Source: Zoogloeaceae bacterium
GTDB taxonomy: Bacteria > Pseudomonadota > Gammaproteobacteria > Burkholderiales > Rhodocyclaceae
Reading direction: 5' to 3'
Assembly: GCA_024235595.1 (NCBI GenBank)
Contig: JACKMC010000016.1
Location: 1 to 64,000 of the forward strand
Length of the DNA: 64,000 nt
Shown: positions 17,694 to 26,600 of the stretch, one piece after another
Layout: each line of letters starts with the position of its first letter
How positions within the stretch are numbered: the stretch's first letter is position 1
Program-made: the position numbers and the translations under genes
The notes under the pieces: model-generated
What the model was told of the DNA's origin: nothing
Seen by the model: only the letters and a program-made list of their open reading frames with translations
Databases searched by the model: none

Positions 17694-18128
17694 ATGACCA
17701 CCCACACCCGTCGCCAGATGCTCAGGCTGCTGGCCTTCTCACCGCTCGCCGTGGTGCTCGGCGCCCGCGCCCACGGCGGCGCCTCCGAGGCCAGCGCCGC
17801 CTCCAGCCTGTCGCTGGCGCTGCCGGTCGCCGCCTCGCTGACTGCCCCGGTGATGATTCTCTCGGCCGGCGCGGTGCTCACCGTGACCGCGGTCGAAGCC
17901 TCGGCCCACAGCACCGCGTGGGTGCTCGAGCGTGCCTCCGATGGCGCCAGCGCAGTGGTCGAATTCAGTGCCGGGACGATCGCCGCCTCGGTGGTGGCGG
18001 CCGGCACCGTGGTGAGCGTCACCGCGCTGGCAGCCGGCTGGCTGCTCTCGGCGGCCGGCGAGGCGCTGTGCCTGATCCCCAACGCACTCGGCGAATCGCT
18101 GCTCTACGACGAGAGGATCACGCGATGA
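17694..18128 (+). CDS. Small exported or membrane protein, unknown
   Basis: Family not recognised. The 144-residue product starts MTTHTRRQMLRLLAFSPLAV, which looks like a Tat-like or Sec signal with paired arginines. An Ala/Ser/Val-rich sequence with two or three weakly hydrophobic stretches follows. A good ribosome-binding site (AAAAGGAG) sits 6 nt before the ATG, directly after the heptamer repeats. The stop overlaps the start of the DUF2145 gene by 4 nt, so the two are translationally coupled and probably act together in the envelope. Confidence 0.7.
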   Translation: MTTHTRRQMLRLLAFSPLAVVLGARAHGGASEASAASSLSLALPVAASLTAPVMILSAGAVLTVTAVEASAHSTAWVLERASDGASAVVEFSAGTIAASVVAAGTVVSVTALAAGWLLSAAGEALCLIPNALGESLLYDERITR

Positions 18129-19021
18129 AAGCCGCCCTGCTGCTTGCCGCCCTGCTCATCATTTCGCCGCTCGGCCGCGCCGGCCAGGACTGCGAGGCCC
18201 GCAAGCCCGGCGCCGGGGAGCTGCGCCAAAGCCTGGAACTCGCCGCTGCCACGGCACTGGCGCTCGAGCGCAGCGGCGCCCGGGTGGTGATCCTGGCCCG
18301 CGCCGGCCAGGACCTCGAGGAATACCGGCTGCGCTACTCGCACCTGGGGATCGCCTATCGCGACGGCGCAGCGCTGGGAGGACGCGGCGTCTGGCGGGTA
18401 GTGCACAAACTGAACGAGTGCGGCAGCGACCGCGGCGACCTCTATCGACAAGGGCTCGCGGAGTTCTTCAGCGACGGCCTGTTCCGCTACCAGGCCGGCG
18501 TGGTGGTCCTCGCGCCCGAGGTGCAGTCGGCCATGCATACGGCGCTTGGCGACAACACCCGACTGGCCCGGCTGCACCAGCCGCGTTACAACATGCTGGC
18601 CTACCCCTGGAGCACCGAGTACCAGCAGAGCAACCAGTGGGCCATCGAGACCATGGCGATGCTGCTCGAGCCCGGCGTGGCTGATCGCGAGCGTGCCCAG
18701 GCCTGGCTCAGGCTGCGCGCCTACCGTCCGACCACGCTGCACATTCCGGCCATCAAGCGGCTCGGCGCGCGCATCGGCACCGCCCACATCGCCTTCGACG
18801 ACCAGCCCTTCGAGCGGCGCATGAGCGGGCGCATCGATACGGTCACGGTCGATTCGGTGTTCGAGTGGCTGAGCCGCAGCGGCCTCGGCAGCACGGTGCA
18901 AGTAATCGATGCGACCCCCGCCGCAGCGCCCGCCCGCAGCTACCGCTTCAGCGACCCGCCGCCGCCGGCGCCAGCGGTGACGCGAGGCGCGCAGCTCGCC
19001 CAGGGCGGTGGCGTTCGCTAG
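18125..19021 (+). CDS. DUF2145 family exported protein
   Basis: The 298-residue product has a Sec signal (MKAALLLAALLIISPLGRAG), so it is periplasmic or envelope-bound. The body carries the conserved run HTALGDNTRLARLHQPRYN and SNQWAIETMA typical of DUF2145. No enzymatic function is known to me. The C-terminus is Pro/Ala-rich (RFSDPPPPAPAV). It is coupled to the upstream small exported protein by an ATGA overlap. The start is fixed by that overlap and the signal peptide. Confidence 0.78.
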   Translation: MKAALLLAALLIISPLGRAGQDCEARKPGAGELRQSLELAAATALALERSGARVVILARAGQDLEEYRLRYSHLGIAYRDGAALGGRGVWRVVHKLNECGSDRGDLYRQGLAEFFSDGLFRYQAGVVVLAPEVQSAMHTALGDNTRLARLHQPRYNMLAYPWSTEYQQSNQWAIETMAMLLEPGVADRERAQAWLRLRAYRPTTLHIPAIKRLGARIGTAHIAFDDQPFERRMSGRIDTVTVDSVFEWLSRSGLGSTVQVIDATPAAAPARSYRFSDPPPPAPAVTRGAQLAQGGGVR

Positions 19022-19053
19022 CGCCGCCGTGTCTCCTTTTTTCCGACACGATG

Positions 19054-19099
19054 TTTCGCAAATTCTTACCTTGCGAAAGCCGCGAGCCCCGCCTAAAGT
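19054..19099 (+). promoter_or_regulatory. Promoter with operator-like inverted repeat
   Basis: TTGCGA (19071-19076) and TAAAGT (19094-19099) are separated by exactly 17 bases, a good sigma-70 promoter about 30 nt before the small peptide gene. The -35 box lies in the right arm of a perfect 8-bp inverted repeat, TTTCGCAA-N9-TTGCGAAA (19054-19078). This has the geometry of a repressor operator. A weaker GTGTC...GACAC pair (19029-19049) lies just upstream. Confidence 0.6.
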
Positions 19100-19129
19100 G
19101 GAATCTCAGATCAACGCAAAGGAGCATGG

Positions 19130-19261
19130 ATGACACGTTTCGTATCGGCTCTGCTTGCCGCCCTGCTTTCGATTGCCAGTGTTAACGCCCTGGCTTGTTC
19201 GGGGGACAAGGCCAAGGATGATCGTGGCGGCATGAGTACGCCGAGCAAGCCTTCTACCTAG
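19130..19261 (+). CDS. 43-residue secreted or lipid-anchored peptide
   Basis: A short gene encodes a peptide with a signal sequence (MTRFVSALLAALLSIASVNA), then LACSGDK and a hydrophilic tail of Asp, Lys, Gly, Ser and Pro. Cys23 follows Leu-Ala, so it may be a lipoprotein, although the lipobox is imperfect. AAAGGAG lies 5 nt before the ATG. It has its own promoter upstream and a strong terminator downstream, making a complete single-gene transcription unit. Size and layout recall entericidin-like or stress-induced small lipoproteins, but no homology is claimed. Confidence 0.65.
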   Translation: MTRFVSALLAALLSIASVNALACSGDKAKDDRGGMSTPSKPST

Positions 19262-19294
19262 TAGTCGCAGTCTCAACTCATCCAACCCAAACAG

Positions 19295-19326
19295 GCGGGT
19301 CGGCATTGCCGGCCCGCTTCGCTTTT
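19295..19326 (+). terminator. Rho-independent terminator of the small peptide gene
   Basis: GCGGGTCGGC-ATT-GCCGGCCCGC forms a 10-bp stem with one G-U pair and a 3-base loop, followed by TTCGCTTTT. It lies 33 bp after the peptide stop and 15 bp before the stop of the convergent lipoprotein gene, so it may serve both strands. Confidence 0.8.
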
Positions 19327-19341
19327 GCCCCGCCGCGAGAG

Positions 19342-19911
19342 CTATTTGAGACGGGCCGAGCGAGCGAGCTTCTCGGCCGCGGCGATCTCACTGGGGAAGA
19401 AATGCAGGCGCGGAGCGGAAAACACGATGGCGGTGAGCTCCCTGCCGCGCACCGCCGCCCAGCCGACCCCCGACAGGCGCACATCGTCGCTCTTGCGCAG
19501 CCGCGTGAACTCGAAGCGGAAACCCTCGGCATCCAGGAAGGCGTCCGGAGCGAGGCGATCGAGCTTGAAGGTCGAGCCGTCCTGGGTATAGAGATTCTCG
19601 AACAGGCTGACGATCTCGTGGGCCTGCATGCCGGCGCGAAAGATCATCGGCTTTTCCTTGTCGCGGGCCGGCGCGATCGGCTTGCCGTCCTGCACGGCGA
19701 CGAAGAACTGCAGCGCATCGACGGTGATGCCTTCGCGCGTCCAGGTCGGGATGGGGCCGGCGATGCCGCCCTCGAAGCGGTTCCAGGGCTCCTCAACGCG
19801 CACCGACAGGCGTTCGGCAACCACTGCCTCGCCGCTGCCCACCACCGCCACGTTCGAGCATGCCGCCAGCAGCAGCGCGCAACCGAGCAACACCACACGA
19901 CTCGTTTTCAT
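19342..19911 (-). CDS. Lipoprotein, unknown function
   Basis: The 189-residue product starts with a lipoprotein signal and a clear lipobox (LLLAACS), so it is anchored in the envelope. The rest contains mixed alpha/beta sequence such as PWNRFEGG and GVGWAAVRGRELTAIVFSAP. No family is recognised. The start overlaps the stop of the M48 protease gene by 4 nt. It is the last gene of a three-gene coupled unit of exported proteins. Confidence 0.75.
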   Translation of the reverse strand: MKTSRVVLLGCALLLAACSNVAVVGSGEAVVAERLSVRVEEPWNRFEGGIAGPIPTWTREGITVDALQFFVAVQDGKPIAPARDKEKPMIFRAGMQAHEIVSLFENLYTQDGSTFKLDRLAPDAFLDAEGFRFEFTRLRKSDDVRLSGVGWAAVRGRELTAIVFSAPRLHFFPSEIAAAEKLARSARLK

Positions 19912-21068
19912 GAGCTCTGCAATCCCTTGATATAAGTCCTGATCATTTCGACGTCGGGCCCGTTGGGGGCAAGATCGAGGTAGCGACGATAGGCCTCGGC
20001 GGCACGGCCGCGCAGGCCGGCGTTTTGCAGGCACAGCCCCAGCGAGCGATGGGCCGCGGCCGGGGCATCGGCCAGCGTGGCAGCCTTTTCGAAATCGGCG
20101 ATGGCGCGCGTGAGGTCGCCTTCACCGCCACGCAGCCGACAGGCCTCGCCCCGCGCGAAGAGCAGTCGCCCGGTCTCGCCGTCACGGCCGATCAGCCGCG
20201 CCAGCAGCACCAGCGTCTCGTCGAACTGGCCGCGATTGAGTTCGTCCTCGAGCAAGCCCAGCAGATGCGGGTCGAGGCGCGCCCGCCAGGCGTCGACGCC
20301 GGTTTCGCCGCCGCGCCCGCCGGCCAGCTCGGTGAGCGTCTTTTCGCGCTCGCCCGGATCGGGATGGGTGGCGAAGAGCACGCTCCTGGTCGCCGGATCC
20401 TCGCCCGAGGCCATCGCCTCGGCGCGCAGGTTGGCCCATACCCGCGCCGCCTCGCGCGGATCGTAGCCGGCCTTGCTCATGAGGATGATGCCGATGCGGT
20501 CGGCGTCGCGCTCCTGGTCGCGGCTAAAGCCCAGCTGCCCCGCCAGCAGCGCGAGCTGGGCAATCGCGCCGGCTCCGCCCAGGGCGATGTTGAGCACCAT
20601 GCCGAAGGCCGAGCGCGACTGCGCATCGCGCAGCCTCTCCACCGTGTGGCGCTGCAGGTAATGACCGATCTCGTGGCCGACCACCGAGGCGAGTTGGGCC
20701 TCGTTGTCGACCCGCAGCAGCAGCCCCGACCACACCTGCATCATGCCGTTGGGCGCCATGCTGGCATTGAACCAGGGGGTGCGCAGCGCATAGACGCGGA
20801 TGTCCGGGCAGTGCTCCGCGCCGAGCCGGCAGGCAATGCCCTGCAGATAGTCGTGGAGGACCGCGTCGCCGATCCTGAAGGGGCTGCGGCGCAGGCGCTT
20901 CTCCTCGCGATCCATGAGGGCCCACAGCCCGCCCTCGTCGGTGTCGAGCGCCGGCCGCACGAAGCGCGGTGGCGCCAGCCACTCGCCGGCCTGGGCCAGC
21001 GCCCCGCCACCGGCCAGCAGCGCACACTGGGCGCAGCCGAAAGTCAGCGCGGTGCGACGGTCGATCAC
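19908..21068 (-). CDS. Exported M48-family metalloprotease with TPR tail
   Basis: The 386-residue product is a zinc metalloprotease of the M48 (BepA/HtpX-like) type. It has HEIGH in VVGHEIGHYL as the HExxH zinc site and QERDADRIG giving the third (Glu) ligand. The C-terminal third carries tetratricopeptide-like helices (AIADFEKAATLADAPAAAHR, then AEAYRRYLDLAPN). The N-terminus (MIDRRTALTFGCAQCALLAG) is a signal, possibly Tat-like. The start is a GTG whose GTGA overlaps the upstream stop. It probably acts in envelope protein quality control, alongside the lipoprotein and the exported protein of the same unit. Confidence 0.87.
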   Translation of the reverse strand: MIDRRTALTFGCAQCALLAGGGALAQAGEWLAPPRFVRPALDTDEGGLWALMDREEKRLRRSPFRIGDAVLHDYLQGIACRLGAEHCPDIRVYALRTPWFNASMAPNGMMQVWSGLLLRVDNEAQLASVVGHEIGHYLQRHTVERLRDAQSRSAFGMVLNIALGGAGAIAQLALLAGQLGFSRDQERDADRIGIILMSKAGYDPREAARVWANLRAEAMASGEDPATRSVLFATHPDPGEREKTLTELAGGRGGETGVDAWRARLDPHLLGLLEDELNRGQFDETLVLLARLIGRDGETGRLLFARGEACRLRGGEGDLTRAIADFEKAATLADAPAAAHRSLGLCLQNAGLRGRAAEAYRRYLDLAPNGPDVEMIRTYIKGLQSS

Positions 21069-21805
21069 GGCAGCGCCACCCGCGGGAAGCCGCGCAGCAG
21101 CGCCTCGACGGTCTCGCCGGCCGGCTTCGCCTCGCGCAGGTCGCCGGTGCCGCGTGCCAGGTGGTTGAACCACACCACGCGCCCGGTGCGCAGGTCGACC
21201 AGGGTCGCATAGGCGATCTGGATGCCGCCCGAAACGCCAACCCCGAGCATCGCCAGCGCCACCATCGCCGCCTTGCGGCCGCCGCTGGCGTAGCTGTCGC
21301 GCACCCAGGTAAACAAGGCATAGTCCGAACCCGAGCTGGCCTGCAGGTCGGCAAAGCTGTTGCCGAAACTCCAGTCGAGCACGCCGTTCTTGGTGGGCAG
21401 GGCCCATACGCCGCCCAGCCCGTGATGCAGCGCGATCGACTCCGCCACCGCGGCATGCAGGGACAGCGCCTCGGCATGGGCATCGGCCTGGTCTTCGCCG
21501 AGATGGGTGATCGAAACGTTCAGGCGGCCACCGAAAGCGCTGAGCGCAGTGGTCATGTGCTGGCGGGCCGCAGCCGTCCAGTCGGCCTTGGGCTCGGCCA
21601 CCCCGCCCGCGCCAAGCTCGAACAGCTCCACATCGAGCGGAATCACCAGCAAGCGGGCGGTTGGCTGCAGGGTGCTGAAGCCGGGCGCCAGAAACTTGTC
21701 GGCGGCGCTGGCCGCCGGCCCTGCGAGCAGCAGCATCACCGCCAGCGCGATGCCTGTCAGGCAGCGCATATACCCAAGATGAAGACCTGAAAGACGCTCG
21801 ATCAC
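21065..21805 (-). CDS. Exported protein, unknown function
   Basis: I do not recognise the family. The 246-residue product has an N-terminal signal (ALAVMLLLAGPAASAADK). A body follows with blocks such as ARLLVIPLDVELFELGAGG and YATLVDLRTGRVVWFNHL, suggesting a beta-rich fold like those of lipoprotein-type stress proteins. A GTG start at 21805 is preceded by GGGAG at a good distance. An ATG at 21769 is an alternative. It is the first gene of a three-gene coupled unit with the M48 protease and a lipoprotein. Confidence 0.72.
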   Translation of the reverse strand: MIERLSGLHLGYMRCLTGIALAVMLLLAGPAASAADKFLAPGFSTLQPTARLLVIPLDVELFELGAGGVAEPKADWTAAARQHMTTALSAFGGRLNVSITHLGEDQADAHAEALSLHAAVAESIALHHGLGGVWALPTKNGVLDWSFGNSFADLQASSGSDYALFTWVRDSYASGGRKAAMVALAMLGVGVSGGIQIAYATLVDLRTGRVVWFNHLARGTGDLREAKPAGETVEALLRGFPRVALP

Positions 21806-21978
21806 GCTCTTCTCCCGATCAGTGTTCGCCCTGCGCTGCTCGCAGATTAGCAGTCAATTATGAAGTTGCGCGGTGCCGGCGCGGATTTCTTTGCGCGCCT
21901 GAGCCGCCCGCAATGCGGATCACCGCAGGGCGCAGCGCGGCCTATACTGGCGCAGCCGAATGTCCACGGAGCGCGCAG

Positions 21979-23631
21979 ATGACTGGAGTCGATGGGGCGA
22001 CGTCACGAAAGCTGAGGCATTTCCGGCAGATCCTGCTGTGGCCGCTGCAGCTCATGCCGCTGCGCGCAGACAGCCAGATCCAGAACCACTGGGAGGTGCT
22101 TGAACAGCCGGCGCCGGACAACCCCTGGCGCGAGGTGGATGACGAGTTCACCGACGACCCGGCCGGCTTCCAGCCCCGGCACTACAGCGAGTTCGTGAAC
22201 TTCCTGCCGCATGTGCAGCGCTTCCTCTACGGCGAAGGCAGGGCGCGCGGCGCGAATCCGGGCAAGTCCCCGATCCGGGTGTTTCGCCGCCGCGACATCG
22301 CAAGGCTGCGCTGCACCTACCCCGACCCGGCGATGGCGCCGCGCGAGTTCGAGATCGCCCACATCGATCTCTACTTTTTCTACGACCTCGACGTGGTGGT
22401 GCTGACGGTGGAGATCCAGGCCAGCGACATCCCGCTCGACTGCGCCCAGGAGACCCTGTTCCGGCTTGGCCGTGCCTATCCGATCTACTGGGAGCCCAAT
22501 GGCGACGGCGGGCATTGCCTGAAGCGCACCGAATGGCTGTCGGCCGCGGGCGAGGTGCTGGCGAGCTCCGACTACGAACTGCAGGCCCGGTTTCTCGCCC
22601 ATGTCAGCCAGTACCGTGCCCCGACCCTGGCCGCGCACTGGGATTTCCTGCTGCGGCCGATGGTCCAGCACCACTCGGATGACTCTGGGCCGCTGCGCTA
22701 CCGCCAGCTCGAATATCACCGCATGCCGGTGATGGCCTACCTGGCGCTGGAGGACGACCCGCGAACACTGGCGCACTCGGATTTCGTGCGCCTCGCGCTG
22801 GTGACCCCGCCCGGCCCACCTGGCAAGATGCCTTTCGCGGTGAACGACTTCGAGCGACGCCACTGCTACGACCGTTTCTGGGTGAGCTCGCCGGAGGGTC
22901 CGCCGGGCGCCCGCTACCTGAGCTGCGGCGAGGCCTTCGTGCTGGTCGGCAGCGGCCGCGAACCCTACTTCTACACCCCGGGCGGCAGCCTGCTGGAGCA
23001 CTTCCGCCACCAGTACTTCCTGCTGTTCCTGCTTCCGCACCTGCACAAGGCGGCCCTGCTGATGGTGGCCGACCGCCTCGGCTACGCCCTCAAGCGCCTG
23101 GACATCCACAATCCCGATTCGGTCAAGCGCTTCAAGCGCGAGATCCGCCAGATGCGGGAGATCTTCCTGCGCTTCACCCACCGCTACTGGTTTCATCACA
23201 TCTCCGACCAGGCCTTGTCGAAGGACTTGTTCCGCATGGAAAAGGATTTCCTGGGCACCGAGGAGCTCTACAACGAGGTGCGCGAACGCATCGAGGACAT
23301 GTCCGAATATCTCGAGTCGGACTCGCTGCGCCGCCAGGCCAACACCGTCGTGCGCCTCACCGTCGTCACGGCCTTCGGCCTCATCGGCACTACCGTCACC
23401 GGCTACTTCGGCATGAACATCCTCGGCCTCGATGGGCTGAGCGCCCCCGTGAGGCTGCTCTACTTCGCGGCGGTATTCGCCGGCATGGCCTGGCTGACCT
23501 TCTACACGGTGATGAAGTCCAAGGGCCTCTCGGACTTTCTCGATGCGCTGTCCGACGAGCGCGAGACGGTGGGCCGCAAGGCGCAAGCCTTCTGGCGCGT
23601 GTGGCGGGGCAGGAAACCAGGCCCCTGGTGA
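21979..23631 (+). CDS. CorA-like magnesium/divalent cation transporter family protein
   Basis: The 550-residue protein ends with the CorA signature. A long helical cytoplasmic stalk (about 370-470) is followed by a membrane helix reaching GYFGMN (the GMN selectivity loop) and a second helix (LLYFAAVFAGMAWLTFYTVM). The N-terminal domain is much larger than in classical CorA (about 316 residues), with DLYFFYDLDVVVLTVEIQ and HWDFLLRPM regions of unknown role. The ATG at 21979 has GGAG upstream. It is divergent from the M48 operon and convergent with the conflict locus. Transported ion is inferred. Confidence 0.82.
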   Translation: MTGVDGATSRKLRHFRQILLWPLQLMPLRADSQIQNHWEVLEQPAPDNPWREVDDEFTDDPAGFQPRHYSEFVNFLPHVQRFLYGEGRARGANPGKSPIRVFRRRDIARLRCTYPDPAMAPREFEIAHIDLYFFYDLDVVVLTVEIQASDIPLDCAQETLFRLGRAYPIYWEPNGDGGHCLKRTEWLSAAGEVLASSDYELQARFLAHVSQYRAPTLAAHWDFLLRPMVQHHSDDSGPLRYRQLEYHRMPVMAYLALEDDPRTLAHSDFVRLALVTPPGPPGKMPFAVNDFERRHCYDRFWVSSPEGPPGARYLSCGEAFVLVGSGREPYFYTPGGSLLEHFRHQYFLLFLLPHLHKAALLMVADRLGYALKRLDIHNPDSVKRFKREIRQMREIFLRFTHRYWFHHISDQALSKDLFRMEKDFLGTEELYNEVRERIEDMSEYLESDSLRRQANTVVRLTVVTAFGLIGTTVTGYFGMNILGLDGLSAPVRLLYFAAVFAGMAWLTFYTVMKSKGLSDFLDALSDERETVGRKAQAFWRVWRGRKPGPW

Positions 23632-23668
23632 GCGGTCGCAGCGAGCGCCCCACCGGCGAGCTACCGGA

Positions 23669-26600
23669 CTACGCCTTGTCCCAGTCCGACCTTTTCAACG
23701 CCTCCCCGGCGCCGTCGAACGCTGGCGCGAACCCGGCCCGGGCGGACGCCGCCGCACCGCTGCCCTGCGCGCCATCGAGGATTCGTGCCACGGTCAGCGC
23801 GACCTCGCGCCATGCCTCGGGGTCATCCGATCGAGGATGAAGAACGCGCCGGGGCGACATCGAGGCCAGGCTCGCCAGCGCCGATTGCTCCAGGTCCGTG
23901 GGTAGCACCTCGATCGGCAACACGACACAGCGCGCATCGACGAGGCGATCCCTGAGACGGTGCAGCGCGTACTCCAGCCCGGACGAGCGAAGCAGGCCGG
24001 GCGTGAGCAACACAACCAGTACCCGTGCACGCTCGAGCGCAAGAGTGAGCGGTCCGCGCACACCGTCGTCGACCAGCATCGGGTCGCGATCGGAGGCAAC
24101 GAACAGACGGATCCGGCCCTCGTTTTCCAGCGGCGCGAGTGCCGCGGCGCATTGTTCGAGCACTTCCGACGGCTGCGAGGCGTCATGCACCACCACCACG
24201 ATCGGTGCCGGCGCACCCTCTCCCGGCACGATCTGCCACGCCGGGCCCGGCGAGCCGTTCAACAGGCGATCGACAACGGTGCGGACCACCTCCGCCTGCT
24301 CGAGGTAGGAGAAGTGATTGATGTCGCCACCCTCGAAGCGCACGAATCGCGCCGGGCGGGTGCGCGCCGCGCCGCCGAACATCGACTCGGTCGCCACCAG
24401 CATGTCGTTGTCGCGATCCACCAGCAGGCCCAGCAGGCCGGCCTTGAGCCGCCCCGCCAGCGAATCGGCGCGGAAGGTGCCCGCAACGATGGCGAGTTCG
24501 CTGTCCACCCGTACCCCCTCACGGTTGAGCATGCGGATCAGCGGCGCGGTCGGCTCCATCGCTCGCAGGCCGGGGACGCGTTCGGGGTCGACGATCGCGT
24601 CGAGCAGACGAAGGGGCAGGCTGCCGGCGTGGCTGCCGACCGTGCCCATCAAGCGCGCAATGCCGCCGAACACCTGCTTGGCGCGCGCCGGATAGGTGGT
24701 ACCGCGAACCGGGCAGGCGATGCGCACGAAATCGACGATGCGCAAGGACTTGCTCATCATTTCCTTGGCAAGCCGCTCGAGCGTCTCGCGCGCGGCACCA
24801 TCGAAGAGCGCGAAATCGGCCTCGTCGAAAGGCGCCGCCGTCTCCTCAGTCCTGCCGGCGCTTTCCCAAAAATCGTCGTCCTCCCATCCGGGCTGATCGG
24901 CGACGCGGCCGGCGCGGCACAACAGCTCGCCGATCAGCCCGCCATCGGAGACGCTCAGCACCGTGAGTTCGATGCCGAAGGGCAGCGCCCGCACGAGTTC
25001 CAGTGCATTTTCCAGCGGCGATCGCGACAGGCCCCAGTGCTCGAAACACAGCATGCGGCCGGAATAGGCAGAAGCAAGCTGCTGCCAGGCAGCGAGATTG
25101 TCGGACGACCACATGCCGGCGAAGCTGCCGAGCATGCTCGAACCCATGCCATGGATGAACAGCAGCGCCCGCCCCTGCAACATCGAGAACGCGTCCGGAC
25201 CGTTCAGGCTCGGCGGCACCGCTGAGGCATCGATCGCGTAGAGGCCGGGCTCGGGCACACCGCGTTGCTCGAGCGCGCGGATCGCACGCAGGTCATAGGG
25301 CTCGGCCGCCTTGGCCTCGGCGGCTTTCGTTGCGGCCTTCCGCGGCGCCACCCGAGGCAGCCGATACTCGCCGTCGCCGTGTAGCTGGAAAGCCGCCCAG
25401 GCAGGCGAACCCGGGAAGCGGCGGCGGGTTTCGAGACGCGCGATGAGGGCGGCCTCGGCCACGGTCCCGCCCGCCGTCAGGACCTCGTAGAAGCTGCCAA
25501 AGAATACCGAGGCGATCTCGTCCGCCACATGCCAGTCGTTCACCAGAACCGCTGACACGAGACCCTCGCGCAGGGCCTCGCCCCAGGACGCTGCGAATCC
25601 GGCGCCGGCTCGAGCGCCACCGCGGATCACCACGAGTTCCGGCAAGACCTTCAACTGTTCGAGATCGCCCGGGCTAAGGAAGGCGCCGTCACCGATTGGC
25701 AGCGAGACGGCCACATCGCGGGGCCTTTTCCCGCCCGTCGGATCGATCAGGCTTTCGAGATGCAGCGCTCGCCACGGGCGACGATGCAAACGAGTGACAA
25801 GTTCTGTTGCCGACGCCTCACTGAGTATTTCCACCTCGAAACGCGCCGAGCGGAAGATCTCGTCGATATCGGCGGGGCTCGGCCGGTCGAGATTGGCAAC
25901 GGAGGCGACAAGCACCGCGTGTCCACTCGCGTCGTCTGCGCTTCGACGCATGCTGCCGCTTCGGGCGTGCACCAGCCTGCCGTTCAAGCCCCTTTTGCCG
26001 AGCAGGTATTCCCATGGGATCCGCGCCGCGGCGCTGTCGAGATGCAGTTCGATATCGTCATCGGGGGCCAGCATGCTCAGCTGATGCGACTGCAGCAGCG
26101 GAATGTCGCGAAACTGTGCGAGCCCCGCCTCAAGCATGAAGTCGTCAGCGTCGCGAGACGCCGACGCCCACGCCTCGAGCAAGCTTGGTGCGAGCTGTTC
26201 GACGGAACCGCCGATGAAGTCAAGTGCTGTTCCATGTGCGTCCATTTCACCGCGCTGCAAGGTCAGCATGTAACCCTCTCCCATGCCTTCGCGCTGCCCG
26301 TGATGCAACTCGAGCCTGCCATAGCCCGCGCCACCCCCTGCCCAGCGCTCGAAGCCCGGCACTTCGAACGCTTCACCGAGCGCATTGACGAGCTGCACCC
26401 GGGCGTGCCCGACCTCGATCTCCTGCGCCTCCCCGCCCGCAATTGCGTGCGGCATGCGCAGCAGCCGATCGTCCTCGTCCTGCCACAGCACTTCCACCAG
26501 GCGCGGCTCGCTATCCGGCACCGGCAGCGCGAATCCCGCGCGCTGCGCCCCCACGCCGAGAACGAGGAGCGGGCCGCGGCGGGCTATGCCGAGCCGGGCC

